DNA of 64,000 nucleotides from Anaerolineales bacterium. GTDB taxonomy: Bacteria; Chloroflexota; Anaerolineae; Anaerolineales; UBA11579. The notes under the pieces were generated by a model. The model ran no database searches, had not been told where the DNA came from, and saw only the letters and a program-made list of their open reading frames with translations. Position numbers and translations under genes: made by a program. The stretch covers positions 644,965-708,964 of the forward strand of contig JAHCIJ010000001.1 of the NCBI GenBank assembly GCA_026129255.1. Direction: 5' to 3'. Positions 17,171-24,887 of the stretch are shown here, piece after piece; position 1 is the stretch's first letter, and each line of letters opens with the position of its first letter.

Positions 17171-17794
17171 ATGAAACCCATTCGTCTCTTTTCTGTTAGC
17201 TGTGCCCTTTTGCTGGCTGGTTTGTTCAGCCTCTTGCTGTCTCCACTCACCGTCCAGGCGGCTCCGCTGGAGCAGCAGCCCACCGTCTCCATCGCTACGG
17301 TGACCGGCACTCCCGCTGGCGCCTTTATCATCGTCGACCCTTCGCATGTGCAGGTGAACGTGCGCAGCGGCCCGGGTACGGACTACCCAACCGTGGGCGT
17401 GCTGGTGGGCGGCGAGCAGGTACCTGCCAAAGGGCGCTCAGTGGCGGGCGAGTGGATCCAGGTCTTCTATCCTGCCGTCTCCGAAGGTGTGGCTTGGGTG
17501 TACGCTCCCTTGGTGAGCATCTTCGGCACGGCCGATCTGGTGATCATTGAGCCGCCGCCCACACCGACACCGCGCGTGACCCCCACGATCGACCCTACGC
17601 TGGCGGCCCAGTTCGTGCTGGAGATCCCCGCCACACGCATGCCTACATTCACTCCGCCCGAACAGCTGGAGATCCCACAGTTCGCGCAGGCCGGCACCGG
17701 CCGCGTGGGCGGTGTACCGGTAGGCATGATCATTACTGGCATAGGGCTGATGGGGTTGTTCGCCGCTGCTATCAGCTACGTGCGTGAACGCTAG
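17171..17794 (+). CDS. Secreted SH3-domain protein with C-terminal anchor
   Basis: 207 residues from ATG 17171. Signal peptide (MKPIRLF, hydrophobic core, LTVQA-AP), then a bacterial SH3 unit (HVQVNVRSGPGTDYPTVGVL, EWIQVFYP, GVAWVYAPLVS; about 45-125), a Pro/Thr linker (PPPTPTPRVTPTIDP) and a membrane helix followed by SYVRER. The layout suggests an exported, membrane-held wall-binding protein. It is 6 nt upstream of a small membrane-protein gene. Confidence 0.87.
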   Translation: MKPIRLFSVSCALLLAGLFSLLLSPLTVQAAPLEQQPTVSIATVTGTPAGAFIIVDPSHVQVNVRSGPGTDYPTVGVLVGGEQVPAKGRSVAGEWIQVFYPAVSEGVAWVYAPLVSIFGTADLVIIEPPPTPTPRVTPTIDPTLAAQFVLEIPATRMPTFTPPEQLEIPQFAQAGTGRVGGVPVGMIITGIGLMGLFAAAISYVRER

Positions 17795-17800
17795 GATGCT

Positions 17801-18139
17801 ATGAGCTTGCGCGCTGCGGCCATCGCCCTTGTCCTCTTGCAACTGGTGGATGTTGCCATTCACGCCCTCACCGGCCAGTTTGAGATAACGCGTATAGTGT
17901 CCAGCGCACTGCTGGGCGGGTGGGCATTGGCCGTGCTGCTCACAGATTTCAGGGATACCGTCTACACCCTTGGCCGCACAGTTTTTCTTTTTTATCTTGC
18001 ATTGAATTTGTTCTTCGTGTATGAGAATGGCCTCACCAATCCCGAGATGGGTGGCGAGTTACGCATCCTGCTCATTGCATTGGTTCTAGCCAGCGCGTAT
18101 CTTGCGTCTGTCGTGCTCAGGCGCCTGCAAACCGAATGA
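17801..18139 (+). CDS. Small four-helix membrane protein
   Basis: 112 residues with four predicted membrane helices (AAIALVLLQLVDVAIHAL, SSALLGGWALAVLL, TVFLFYLALNLFFVY, LLIALVLASAYLASVVL). No recognised family. Directly follows the SH3 protein and is closed by a strong terminator, so the two form an operon. Confidence 0.75.
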   Translation: MSLRAAAIALVLLQLVDVAIHALTGQFEITRIVSSALLGGWALAVLLTDFRDTVYTLGRTVFLFYLALNLFFVYENGLTNPEMGGELRILLIALVLASAYLASVVLRRLQTE

Positions 18140-18140
18140 A

Positions 18141-18170
18141 AAAAAGCTGCTCAATTGAGCAGCTTTTTAT
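18141..18170 (+). terminator. Rho-independent terminator
   Basis: Perfect palindrome AAAAAGCTGCTCAA/TTGAGCAGCTTTTT (18141-18168) with A- and U-tracts on both sides. It can serve the SH3 operon and the convergent ErpA-like gene. Confidence 0.93.
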
Positions 18171-18191
18171 TCTTGAATAGTAGCCGGGCGA

Positions 18192-18686
18192 CTAATGCCC
18201 GCCGCAGCCGCAGCTTGCGCCGCCGGCATGCGAGTGGCCTTCGGCACCGTGGCTTCCGCAGCCGCAACCGGCCGCGCCGTGATGGTCGGGGGCATCCTGC
18301 CCATCCGTGCGGAAGGAGTTGCCACAACCGCAGGCCGAACTGGCGTTGGGGTTATCGATCTTGAAACCGCTAGCCATGACATCATTCACGTAATCAATGT
18401 GAGCGCCACGCAGGTAGCCGATGGACACTTCGTCCACCACCACGCGCACTCCGTGCTGGTCAAAGACCATGTCGCTGTCGCGCACAGTGGATTCCAGCGC
18501 CATACCGTACTGGAAGCCGCTGCAACCGCCACCCTGAACGAATACGCGCAGGGCGTGGTCCTCAAGGTTGCGTTGGGTCATCAAACCGCGCACAGCGTCT
18601 GCTGCGGCAGGGGTAACAGTCAGTTGGGGGGTAACCTGCGGTTCAACCGCGGGTTGAGTGTTGATCTGGGTTTCTGCGAGTGCCAT
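18192..18686 (-). CDS. ErpA/IscA-type Fe-S carrier with Cys/His tail
   Basis: 164 residues. The A-type carrier core has the three conserved cysteines: C55 (GGGCSGFQY) and C119/C121 (SACGCGNSF), plus the typical VDEVSIGYLRGAHIDYV. It delivers Fe-S clusters to apo-enzymes. Residues 128-164 are an extension absent from standard ErpA: CGCGSHGAEG, HSHAGGASCG and CGGH, with four further Cys and about six His, probably a second metal site. AAGGAG precedes ATG 18686. Confidence 0.9.
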   Translation of the reverse strand: MALAETQINTQPAVEPQVTPQLTVTPAAADAVRGLMTQRNLEDHALRVFVQGGGCSGFQYGMALESTVRDSDMVFDQHGVRVVVDEVSIGYLRGAHIDYVNDVMASGFKIDNPNASSACGCGNSFRTDGQDAPDHHGAAGCGCGSHGAEGHSHAGGASCGCGGH

Positions 18687-18756
18687 GAAAGCTCCTTTTC
18701 AAAGTGATACCCATCTATTTTATCTATTCTGGTGCAAAAAACAAGCCCCTAAGGAG

Positions 18757-18841
18757 ACTGTGATCAGTGAGCCGTGATCAGGAAAAGCACAAAGACTTAA
18801 GTTCCCCTGTTCACTCATCACTGGTCACTGATTACTGCGTA
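18757..18841. repeat. Inverted-word intergenic repeat
   Basis: GTGATCAGTGAGCCGTGATCAGG on the left and CACTCATCACTGGTCACTGATTAC on the right are imperfect complements. Same style as 35843-35905 and 42421-42489. No gene seen in this gap. Confidence 0.45.
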
Positions 18842-19366
18842 CTAGTCTTCAATCGCCACATCCCCCGTATCTGAGTTGTATCGCACAGATACGCTGGCGC
18901 CCGGTTGCAAGCGGGCGAGGTCTACCAGGTTCACCAGGCGCTCTGCCTCGGCATGGAAGGGGCTGCCGGACGGCGGTTGCACCTCGAGCACGAAGCGCAC
19001 CATCGGATTGTTGTTGATGTACGTGCCGGTTTGCACCAGGCTGACGACTTTGGCTGTGGCGGCGGTGCCCTCGGTGCGCAGGCGCCGGTTGATGATGCCC
19101 ACCAACAAGGGGCCGCCAAATACCATCAGCATGCCCAGCAGCGAGAGGCCAATGGTGCTGATCAGGGCGACGTTGCTCAATAGAGACAGCCCAGAGCTGC
19201 CCACATCCATCAAGCCAGGGACAAAGCCATTGACCCAGGCGGCAAATTGCTTGCCCGAAGCCCCGAACATCTCCGAAGCCATGCCTGCAAAGACGCACAC
19301 GAAGGGGACCCACATGAAAAAGAGGATCAGCCTTCCAAAGTTTTGAATTGCTTGGGCGAGTTTCAT
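18842..19366 (-). CDS. Membrane protein with DUF3592-like domain
   Basis: 174 residues: two hydrophobic helices (LILFFMWVPFVCVFAGMA; ISTIGLSLLGMLMVFGGPLL), then a soluble beta-rich unit (TAKVVSLVQTGTYINNNP, MVRFVLEVQPPSG, PGASVSVRYNSDTGDVAIED) that reads like DUF3592/NfeD-style OB folds. No enzymatic motif. ATG 19366 has TAGAAT 9 nt upstream. Confidence 0.72.
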   Translation of the reverse strand: MKLAQAIQNFGRLILFFMWVPFVCVFAGMASEMFGASGKQFAAWVNGFVPGLMDVGSSGLSLLSNVALISTIGLSLLGMLMVFGGPLLVGIINRRLRTEGTAATAKVVSLVQTGTYINNNPMVRFVLEVQPPSGSPFHAEAERLVNLVDLARLQPGASVSVRYNSDTGDVAIED

Positions 19367-19375
19367 AATATTGAA

Positions 19376-19381
19376 ATTCTA
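19376..19381 (-). promoter_or_regulatory. -10 box, leaderless type
   Basis: TAGAAT on the minus strand, 9 nt before ATG 19366, no Shine-Dalgarno. Confidence 0.4.
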
Positions 19382-19431
19382 TAGCCTATTGGGTTGTGAG
19401 CAAAGTTGAAACTGCTATGCCGATGTGGGTT

Positions 19432-20991
19432 TCATGCGCTGGCGGTCAGTTCCCCGGCCAGCAGCATGGCTTTGATGCGTTCCACGCCCGGCGCCCACAA
19501 AGCGTCGCCCGCTTCGAAGGGCACCTGCTGGCGGATGGCGGCCAGCGCCGCCGCCGTGCCGCTGCCTGGGCGCGCGTCAGGCACCTGCGCCAGGCGCAAC
19601 TCCAGCGCCCGCGCCGCCAGCGTGAGCTCCACGGCCAGCACATGGGCACAGTTATGGGCGATATGCCAGGCGTGGCGCGCTGCCGTCATGGCGTTGGCGT
19701 TGTGGTCTTCCTGCCCGGCACTGGTGGGCAGCGAGCGTACCGAGTCGGGTGCGGCCAACGTCTGGTTCTCGAGCACCAGCGAGGCGGCGGTGTATTGCAG
19801 CATCATCATGCCTGAGTTCAGTCCAGCCGCCTCGTGCGAAGCCACCAGCATAGGCGGCAGGCCGCCGTTCATCTTGCTGTCCAGCAGCAGAAAGCTGCGC
19901 CGCTCGGAAACGGCGGCCACTTCGCTGAGCGCGATCTTGAGAAAATCAAGCGCCATGCCCACCGGCTCGCCATGGAAGTTGCCGCCGGAGATGCTTACCG
20001 CTTCGCCGTCGCCACCGTTGAAGAGCAGGGGGTTATCTGTGGCGGCGTTGACCTCGCGTTCGATCACTGTACGCACATAGGCCAGCGCCTCGTGCGCCGG
20101 GCCTTGGATCTGCGGCGCGCAGCGTAGCGAGTACACGTCCTGCACGCGGCCCGCCGTATCCAGCAGGGTGCTGCCTTCGGTGAGGGCGCGCATGCGCTCA
20201 GCCACGGCCATCTGGCCGGGCTGTTTGCGGGCCGCGTGCAAGCGCACATCCAGCGCGGCGGAGGCGCCTTGCATCGCCTCGAGCGACATAGCCGCGCCCA
20301 AGATACCCGCCGCCAGTAGGTCTTCTGCCATCGCCAGCGTCAGCGCGCCTAGTGCCGCCGAGAAGGTGGCGCCGTTGGTGATGGCCAGCCCTTCCTTCGG
20401 GCCAAGCACCAGCCGCGCGATGCCTGCGGCGGCCATCGCCGCTTTGCCGCTCATGCGTTGGTCGTTGTAGGTGGCCCAACCCGAATCTTCTTCGCGGTCA
20501 TTGGCGTCTGTGCTCAGCACCAGCGCCAGCTGTGCCAAGGGCGCTAGATCACCAGACGAACCTAGCGAGCCTTGCGAGGGAATGATCGGCGTCACATTCT
20601 GATTCAGCATCGCCAGCAGCGTTTCGATAAGCTCGGGCCGTGCTCCGGAGTGCCCGGCGGCCAGCGTATTGGCGCGGATGAGCATGGCGGCGCGCACGAC
20701 CTCAGCAGGCAGCTCTGGCCCGGTGGCGGTGGCGTGGCTCAGAATGAGATTGCGGTTGAGGGTGCGTGCGTCTTCGGGCGAGATCTGCCTGTCGGCAAAG
20801 ATGCCAAAGCCGGTGTTGATGCCGTAGACCGGCTTGCCCCGCTGGATGATATCTTCCACCCAGGCTTGCGATTGGGACACCCGCTGCCGGGCAGCAGACG
20901 CCAGGCTGATTTCGGCCTGGCCGTGAGCAGCCTGCACGATGTCGTGCAGGCTGAGATGTTCGCCGTCAATTTCAATGCGGGTCTTGGGCAT
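19432..20991 (-). CDS. hutH: Histidine ammonia-lyase, Ser-Ser-Gly MIO motif
   Basis: 519 residues. Deaminates L-histidine to urocanate. Family blocks: YGINTGFG (Tyr57), VQDVYSLRCAPQ, TDNPLLF, GGNFHGEPVGMALD and EVAAVSERR. The MIO-forming tripeptide, normally Ala-Ser-Gly, is Ser145-Ser146-Gly147 (GSLGSSGDLAPLAQ); the central Ser and Gly needed for cyclisation are kept. No hutU, hutI or hutG is nearby, so histidine breakdown cannot be inferred here, and another aromatic amino acid lyase activity remains possible. It follows smpB by 14 nt and has GGGAG before its ATG. Confidence 0.92.
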   Translation of the reverse strand: MPKTRIEIDGEHLSLHDIVQAAHGQAEISLASAARQRVSQSQAWVEDIIQRGKPVYGINTGFGIFADRQISPEDARTLNRNLILSHATATGPELPAEVVRAAMLIRANTLAAGHSGARPELIETLLAMLNQNVTPIIPSQGSLGSSGDLAPLAQLALVLSTDANDREEDSGWATYNDQRMSGKAAMAAAGIARLVLGPKEGLAITNGATFSAALGALTLAMAEDLLAAGILGAAMSLEAMQGASAALDVRLHAARKQPGQMAVAERMRALTEGSTLLDTAGRVQDVYSLRCAPQIQGPAHEALAYVRTVIEREVNAATDNPLLFNGGDGEAVSISGGNFHGEPVGMALDFLKIALSEVAAVSERRSFLLLDSKMNGGLPPMLVASHEAAGLNSGMMMLQYTAASLVLENQTLAAPDSVRSLPTSAGQEDHNANAMTAARHAWHIAHNCAHVLAVELTLAARALELRLAQVPDARPGSGTAAALAAIRQQVPFEAGDALWAPGVERIKAMLLAGELTASA

Positions 20992-21005
20992 GCGGCTCCC
21001 TGTGA

Positions 21006-21458
21006 TCAGTCGCGGTTCTTCATGGCGCGAGCTACCTCGCGCTCGGCGTCACGCTTGGCAATGTCCTGGCGTTTGTCCCACTTCTTCTTGCCCTTGGCCA
21101 CTGAGATCTCCAGCTTGGCGCGGCCATTCTTGAGGTAGATCTGCAGCGGCACGATCGTGCTGCCGTTGCGTTTCACTTCTTCATGCAGCTCAGCGATCTG
21201 TTTGGCATGTAGCAGCAGCTTGCGCTCGCGGCGCGGCTCGTGCCCGGCTTTGCCGGCCTGGTTGTAGGGGGCGATGTGCGCGTTGACCAGGAACGCTTCG
21301 CGTCCGTTGGTGCGCACATAGGCTTCCTTCAGGCTGACCTGCCCAGCCCGGATGGATTTGATCTCGCTGCCCAGCAGCGCCAAGCCAGCCTCGTATTTCT
21401 CCTGCAAGAAGAAATCGTGGCTGGCTTTGCGATTACGGGCAACTACTTTCTCTGCCAT
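21006..21458 (-). CDS. smpB: SsrA-binding protein SmpB
   Basis: 150 residues. Binds tmRNA and brings it to stalled ribosomes. Signature parts: NRKASHDFFLQEKYEAGLAL, GSEIKSIRAGQVSLKEAYV, HIAPYN and the basic tail KGKKKWDKRQDIAKRDAERE, which reads the empty mRNA channel. No ssrA gene was recognised in the window. ATG 21458 has TAGAAT 8 nt upstream and no Shine-Dalgarno. Confidence 0.97.
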   Translation of the reverse strand: MAEKVVARNRKASHDFFLQEKYEAGLALLGSEIKSIRAGQVSLKEAYVRTNGREAFLVNAHIAPYNQAGKAGHEPRRERKLLLHAKQIAELHEEVKRNGSTIVPLQIYLKNGRAKLEISVAKGKKKWDKRQDIAKRDAEREVARAMKNRD

Positions 21459-21466
21459 AGAGATTG

Positions 21467-21472
21467 ATTCTA
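21467..21472 (-). promoter_or_regulatory. -10 box of smpB-hutH
   Basis: TAGAAT on the minus strand, 8 nt before ATG 21458; leaderless type. Confidence 0.45.
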
Positions 21473-21554
21473 CTAGACAGTTGACAGATGATAGTCGACA
21501 GTTGACAGCAAGCCGGGTTTGTTCGCCTTGTGGGCGCTGTTCCGCTGCGGTTTT

Positions 21555-21715
21555 GTCATTCCGAACCGGGTGAAACGAGGGAGGAATCCTTTAGGGCACT
21601 TTGAGTGCTGGCTTGAACTTGCTTGCCGTAAAGGATTCTTCCGCTGGAAAGCACAGCGACTCGGCTTTGGAGCCTTATGTTCTGTGTGGCTTTCACTATG
21701 CCGCCTTGGAATGAC
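21555..21715. repeat. GTCATTCCGA...AGGAATCCTTTA palindromic repeat
   Basis: Arms begin GTCATTCCGA and end GGAATGAC, with inner AGGAATCCTTTA/TAAAGGATTCTTCC. Same family as 47282-47391. Part of the 438-nt gene-free stretch 21459-21896, which otherwise holds the smpB promoter, GTTGACAG repeats (21477-21506) and the next element. Confidence 0.75.
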
Positions 21716-21724
21716 TTCGGGTTT

Positions 21725-21848
21725 GTCATTGCGAGGAGTGCTGCACGAAGTGCAGCCGACGAAGCAATCCCCAGCTAGGCAGTTAGCCAATTGCCTGGGG
21801 ATTGCTTCGTCGTTTGGCGGCTACGCCGCCGCACATCCTCGCAATGAC
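21725..21848. repeat. CATTGCGAG...GAAGCAATCCC palindromic repeat
   Basis: GTCATTGCGAGGAGTG...GAAGCAATCCCC mirrored by GGGGATTGCTTCGTCG...CCTCGCAATGAC. Full-length intergenic copy of the element found inside pgi. Confidence 0.8.
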
Positions 21849-21896
21849 GGAGTGAGGTTACAGATCTCAAATTACCGATCAGAAATCTTCAATCTT

Positions 21897-24887
21897 TTAG
21901 CGGCTGACGGCCAACTTCACCACCTTGCCTTGCGCATCCATCGTGATGCGCGCGTACTGCGGGTGAATGCGCCCGGTGCCAGGCACCTTCTTACTCAGCG
22001 TCACCAGGCTGCGGCTGGGCGCCAGGATCGTGCGCTTGGCGCCTGTGGTGTGCGGGTGGGGCAGCGGGCAGTTGTGGTTCTGGCAGTTGGTGTGCTCGTG
22101 GCTCACGCTCACCTCGCTGTCGTGCATACCCGGCAGGTATTCCTTCACTACGGCTTTCACCGTGGCCAGGGTTTCCTCCGGCAGGGAGTCCATGGGGATG
22201 TTGTCGCCCAGGCCATAAGCATCCGGCAGATCACACACCGTATTCATCTCGCTACTCTCGGCACGTAGGATGCGCTTGGGCAGCGTGGCGTCTGCGTTTA
22301 CCTGTGCCAGCGGGTCACCGTACAAAATGAAAGAGATCAGCGTCTTCTGATCCTCGCCGTCCAGGTAGCCCTGGCGGCGGTGCATGGTCTGCGCCATGGC
22401 GATCTTGGCGCGGCGCAATGCCTCGCCCGCCGGGTGGCCTTCGTTCAGCAAACGCCAGAAGGTCTGGCCCAGCAGGTCGGCGGCGATCAGCGGCGTGGAC
22501 ACCGCCCCGTACGAGGTCACCGTCGAGCCGACTACGGCTTTGCTGCCCGAGTCGAGGAATTTCAGTGCCAGCGCATTGTCCACTGTCTTGTTGAAGACGT
22601 TGGCGCCAAAGCATGCCTCGCTGAAGACTACCTGCGGGGCGCGGCCGTGGTTGACCACATCGTTGGGGCTGAGCGCTACGGGATAGTCCGGTCCCGTGGG
22701 GGTGAGCAGCGGATCACGTTGGCCATACCAATCCGGCCCGTCTTCCACACCGTGCAGGTTGAAGTAGGCCACTTGCAGCGCTTTGCTGGCTTCTTTGGGC
22801 AGCTTGCCGGTTTCCGTCGGCGGGCTGAGGCTCAAGCGGTTCGGCTCACCGATCGTGCGGTACACGGAGTGGGATGCACGCTGCCAGACTTGGGCGGTGT
22901 AGCCAAAACTGCTGCGCTTGGGCTTCCACAGGCCGAACATCATCAGCACGCGGACGATCAGCTGGCGCAACGGGTCACGTTGCGCCACCACCGTCTCGCG
23001 GCTGGCTTCAATGCGGTTCAGCGCCTTGAGCAAGGCGGTGGGGTCCTTCTCGGTGCCGGTCGGCAGGCGGCCCGCCGGCCAGGTGGGCACGAAATAATTT
23101 TCGTCCAGGCTGGCGTAAGGGTTATCCGACGGCACGTCTTTGTCGTCATCATCTACCGGGTTGGGCAGGTGATGGAAGGGCACGATCTTAGGCCCACCGA
23201 TGATGAGCAGCGCGCCGACCATTTCACCATTCTGGCGCAACGCCTCGTCAAGGTCGGCCAGCAGGTGCTTGATGGCCCACGGGTCGTTGGCGCCCACTGC
23301 CTTCAGGCCGAAGGCGGCCAGGCACTCCTCGTCATCCACGTAGATGACATACGCGCCCCATTTGGGCAGCGCATCGGTGGCGGCGGCCACGCCGCGCAGG
23401 CTGGCGTGGATAGTGTCAAAGCCTGCCTGCCCGTACTGGCGCAGCAAGTTTTCCTTGGAGCTCAGCAGAATGTAGGCCGGGTAGCGGCCGTCCGCACGCA
23501 GGCGCAGAGATTCGGCGGTGGCGGTGTTGACTTCTTCCAGATCGATCAAGGTTTCCGGCAGCGACGAGAGCGCATGTTGCAGCGCCTCGTTGATCTGCTC
23601 GTCAGTGTCTGTAACCGGTTCAGGGCTGAATTCAAACATATGCGGGGTAGGCAGCTCAACCTCGTGCTCTGCAACAATGCCTACCTCAGAGTTGAAAACC
23701 TCGCTAGCCTCTACAGTATCCGGGGCAGACAGCTCAATTCCATCCCCACCAGCAGCGTCCACCCCATAGTTAAAAGACTGGCTAGTTTCTCCTGCGGTGC
23801 TGTACAGCTCTGCAGAGCTGTACAGCCCATCGTTTTCGATCGCTTTGGCGAATTGCTCTTTAACTTTGTGAGACTTCAACGCCTTGGCGTTCAGCATCGG
23901 TTGGTGTGCTTCTTCGCTTAGCAGCGGCGCGTGATATTTGATGCCCTTGGCAAAATCTTTCTTGACCTCGCGGGTCGTGAGGGCCGCGGCGTCCAGCATG
24001 GGCGTGTGCACGCTTTCCAGCATGTCTGCCGCGCTCAACGCTTTGGCGTCCGCCGGGGCCGGCAGGGCGAGTGTATCGATCTGGTTCCAGCCGAGCTCGA
24101 CAGCTACTTTGGCCGGAACAGGCGTGGTGATGGCTTGCTGCAGCCCAGAAGGCCAAAGCGCAGTGAAGCGATGAGCCGCACCCCACACGCGGCGCGCTAC
24201 CTGGCCGCTGACATCTTCGGCGGCGCAGTCGTGCAGTACATCCACCGCGGCGTTCTCCTGACCGCTTTCGATCAGGAAGTTGGCGTGCAGCAAACGCAGT
24301 TGCAAGCAATGCGGCCAGCTGCCGCTGTATAGCTCAACCAGATTCTCCATCGCCAGCCAGCTCAGCCCTTGCGCCTGAGCGATCTGAATGTGCAGCAGGG
24401 CGGGCAGGGGGGATGGCGGCTCGGCCAGCAGAGCGGCCTGCACGTGCAGCTCGGCCTGTTCCAGGTCGCCCAGCTTGAAGGCGTGCTGAGCGCGCAGCAG
24501 GCTCTGCGCCCAAGGCTGGATGTCGCTCGGCACTTCGAAGGGCATGCGCAACACGATGGCCGCGGCGCGAGCGGCTTCGGCCAGCGCGGGCTTGACGCGG
24601 CGCGCCAGCTTGGCCAGCTGCTCCTGTGCTTCCAAAAACTGCGGGTCGAGCTCGCACAGGCGGCGCAGCACCTTGAAGGCAACGTCTTGCTTGCCCTCTT
24701 TGATGAGCGCCTGGGCGCGCAGCAACTCTACATGCAGGTCATACGGATAGGCGTTGAGCCAATCCTCGGCTACCTGGCGCACAAAGCGCATCTCGCCCGC
24801 GTTGAGCCCTACTTGCAGCAGGGTCAGCACTGTGGCGCGGTCTACCGGTTTCCCGGCGTTGATCTGCTTCTTCATGTCTTGGTTCAT
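21897..24887 (-). CDS. TPR plus C25/caspase-fold cysteine peptidase
   Basis: 996 residues. Residues 1 to about 260 are TPR-like helical pairs. About 270-450 is a linker with internal repeats (PMLDA at 296-300 and PMLNA at 330-334, each followed by a VK..FAK block). About 465-865 is a clan CD peptidase domain closest in layout to gingipain (C25): GALLIIGGPKIVPFHHL, SDNPYASLDENYFVPTWPAG, catalytic His712 in YFNLHGVEDG, catalytic Cys759 in VVFSEACFGAN, and GEALRRAKIA...SFILYGDPLA. Residues 930-947 hold a His/Cys cluster (HEHTNCQNHNCPLPHPH). No signal peptide, so it acts in the cytoplasm. ATG overlaps the stop of the giant TPR gene (ATGA). The substrate is unknown. Confidence 0.85.
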   Translation of the reverse strand: MNQDMKKQINAGKPVDRATVLTLLQVGLNAGEMRFVRQVAEDWLNAYPYDLHVELLRAQALIKEGKQDVAFKVLRRLCELDPQFLEAQEQLAKLARRVKPALAEAARAAAIVLRMPFEVPSDIQPWAQSLLRAQHAFKLGDLEQAELHVQAALLAEPPSPLPALLHIQIAQAQGLSWLAMENLVELYSGSWPHCLQLRLLHANFLIESGQENAAVDVLHDCAAEDVSGQVARRVWGAAHRFTALWPSGLQQAITTPVPAKVAVELGWNQIDTLALPAPADAKALSAADMLESVHTPMLDAAALTTREVKKDFAKGIKYHAPLLSEEAHQPMLNAKALKSHKVKEQFAKAIENDGLYSSAELYSTAGETSQSFNYGVDAAGGDGIELSAPDTVEASEVFNSEVGIVAEHEVELPTPHMFEFSPEPVTDTDEQINEALQHALSSLPETLIDLEEVNTATAESLRLRADGRYPAYILLSSKENLLRQYGQAGFDTIHASLRGVAAATDALPKWGAYVIYVDDEECLAAFGLKAVGANDPWAIKHLLADLDEALRQNGEMVGALLIIGGPKIVPFHHLPNPVDDDDKDVPSDNPYASLDENYFVPTWPAGRLPTGTEKDPTALLKALNRIEASRETVVAQRDPLRQLIVRVLMMFGLWKPKRSSFGYTAQVWQRASHSVYRTIGEPNRLSLSPPTETGKLPKEASKALQVAYFNLHGVEDGPDWYGQRDPLLTPTGPDYPVALSPNDVVNHGRAPQVVFSEACFGANVFNKTVDNALALKFLDSGSKAVVGSTVTSYGAVSTPLIAADLLGQTFWRLLNEGHPAGEALRRAKIAMAQTMHRRQGYLDGEDQKTLISFILYGDPLAQVNADATLPKRILRAESSEMNTVCDLPDAYGLGDNIPMDSLPEETLATVKAVVKEYLPGMHDSEVSVSHEHTNCQNHNCPLPHPHTTGAKRTILAPSRSLVTLSKKVPGTGRIHPQYARITMDAQGKVVKLAVSR
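23799..23826. repeat. 28-bp perfect palindrome in peptidase gene
   Basis: GCTGTACAGCTCTG mirrored by CAGAGCTGTACAGC. It encodes part of the linker upstream of the peptidase domain. Confidence 0.85.

Noticed and set aside
21459..21896. tmRNA (ssrA) next to smpB
   Set aside because: The gap is made of two palindromic repeats; no tRNA-like acceptor end or tag reading frame was found.
22380..23921. 513-codon plus-strand open frame antisense to the peptidase gene
   Set aside because: It is the antisense shadow of a GC-rich gene. The product is His/Arg/Val-rich without domains, and the minus-strand frame has clear peptidase motifs.
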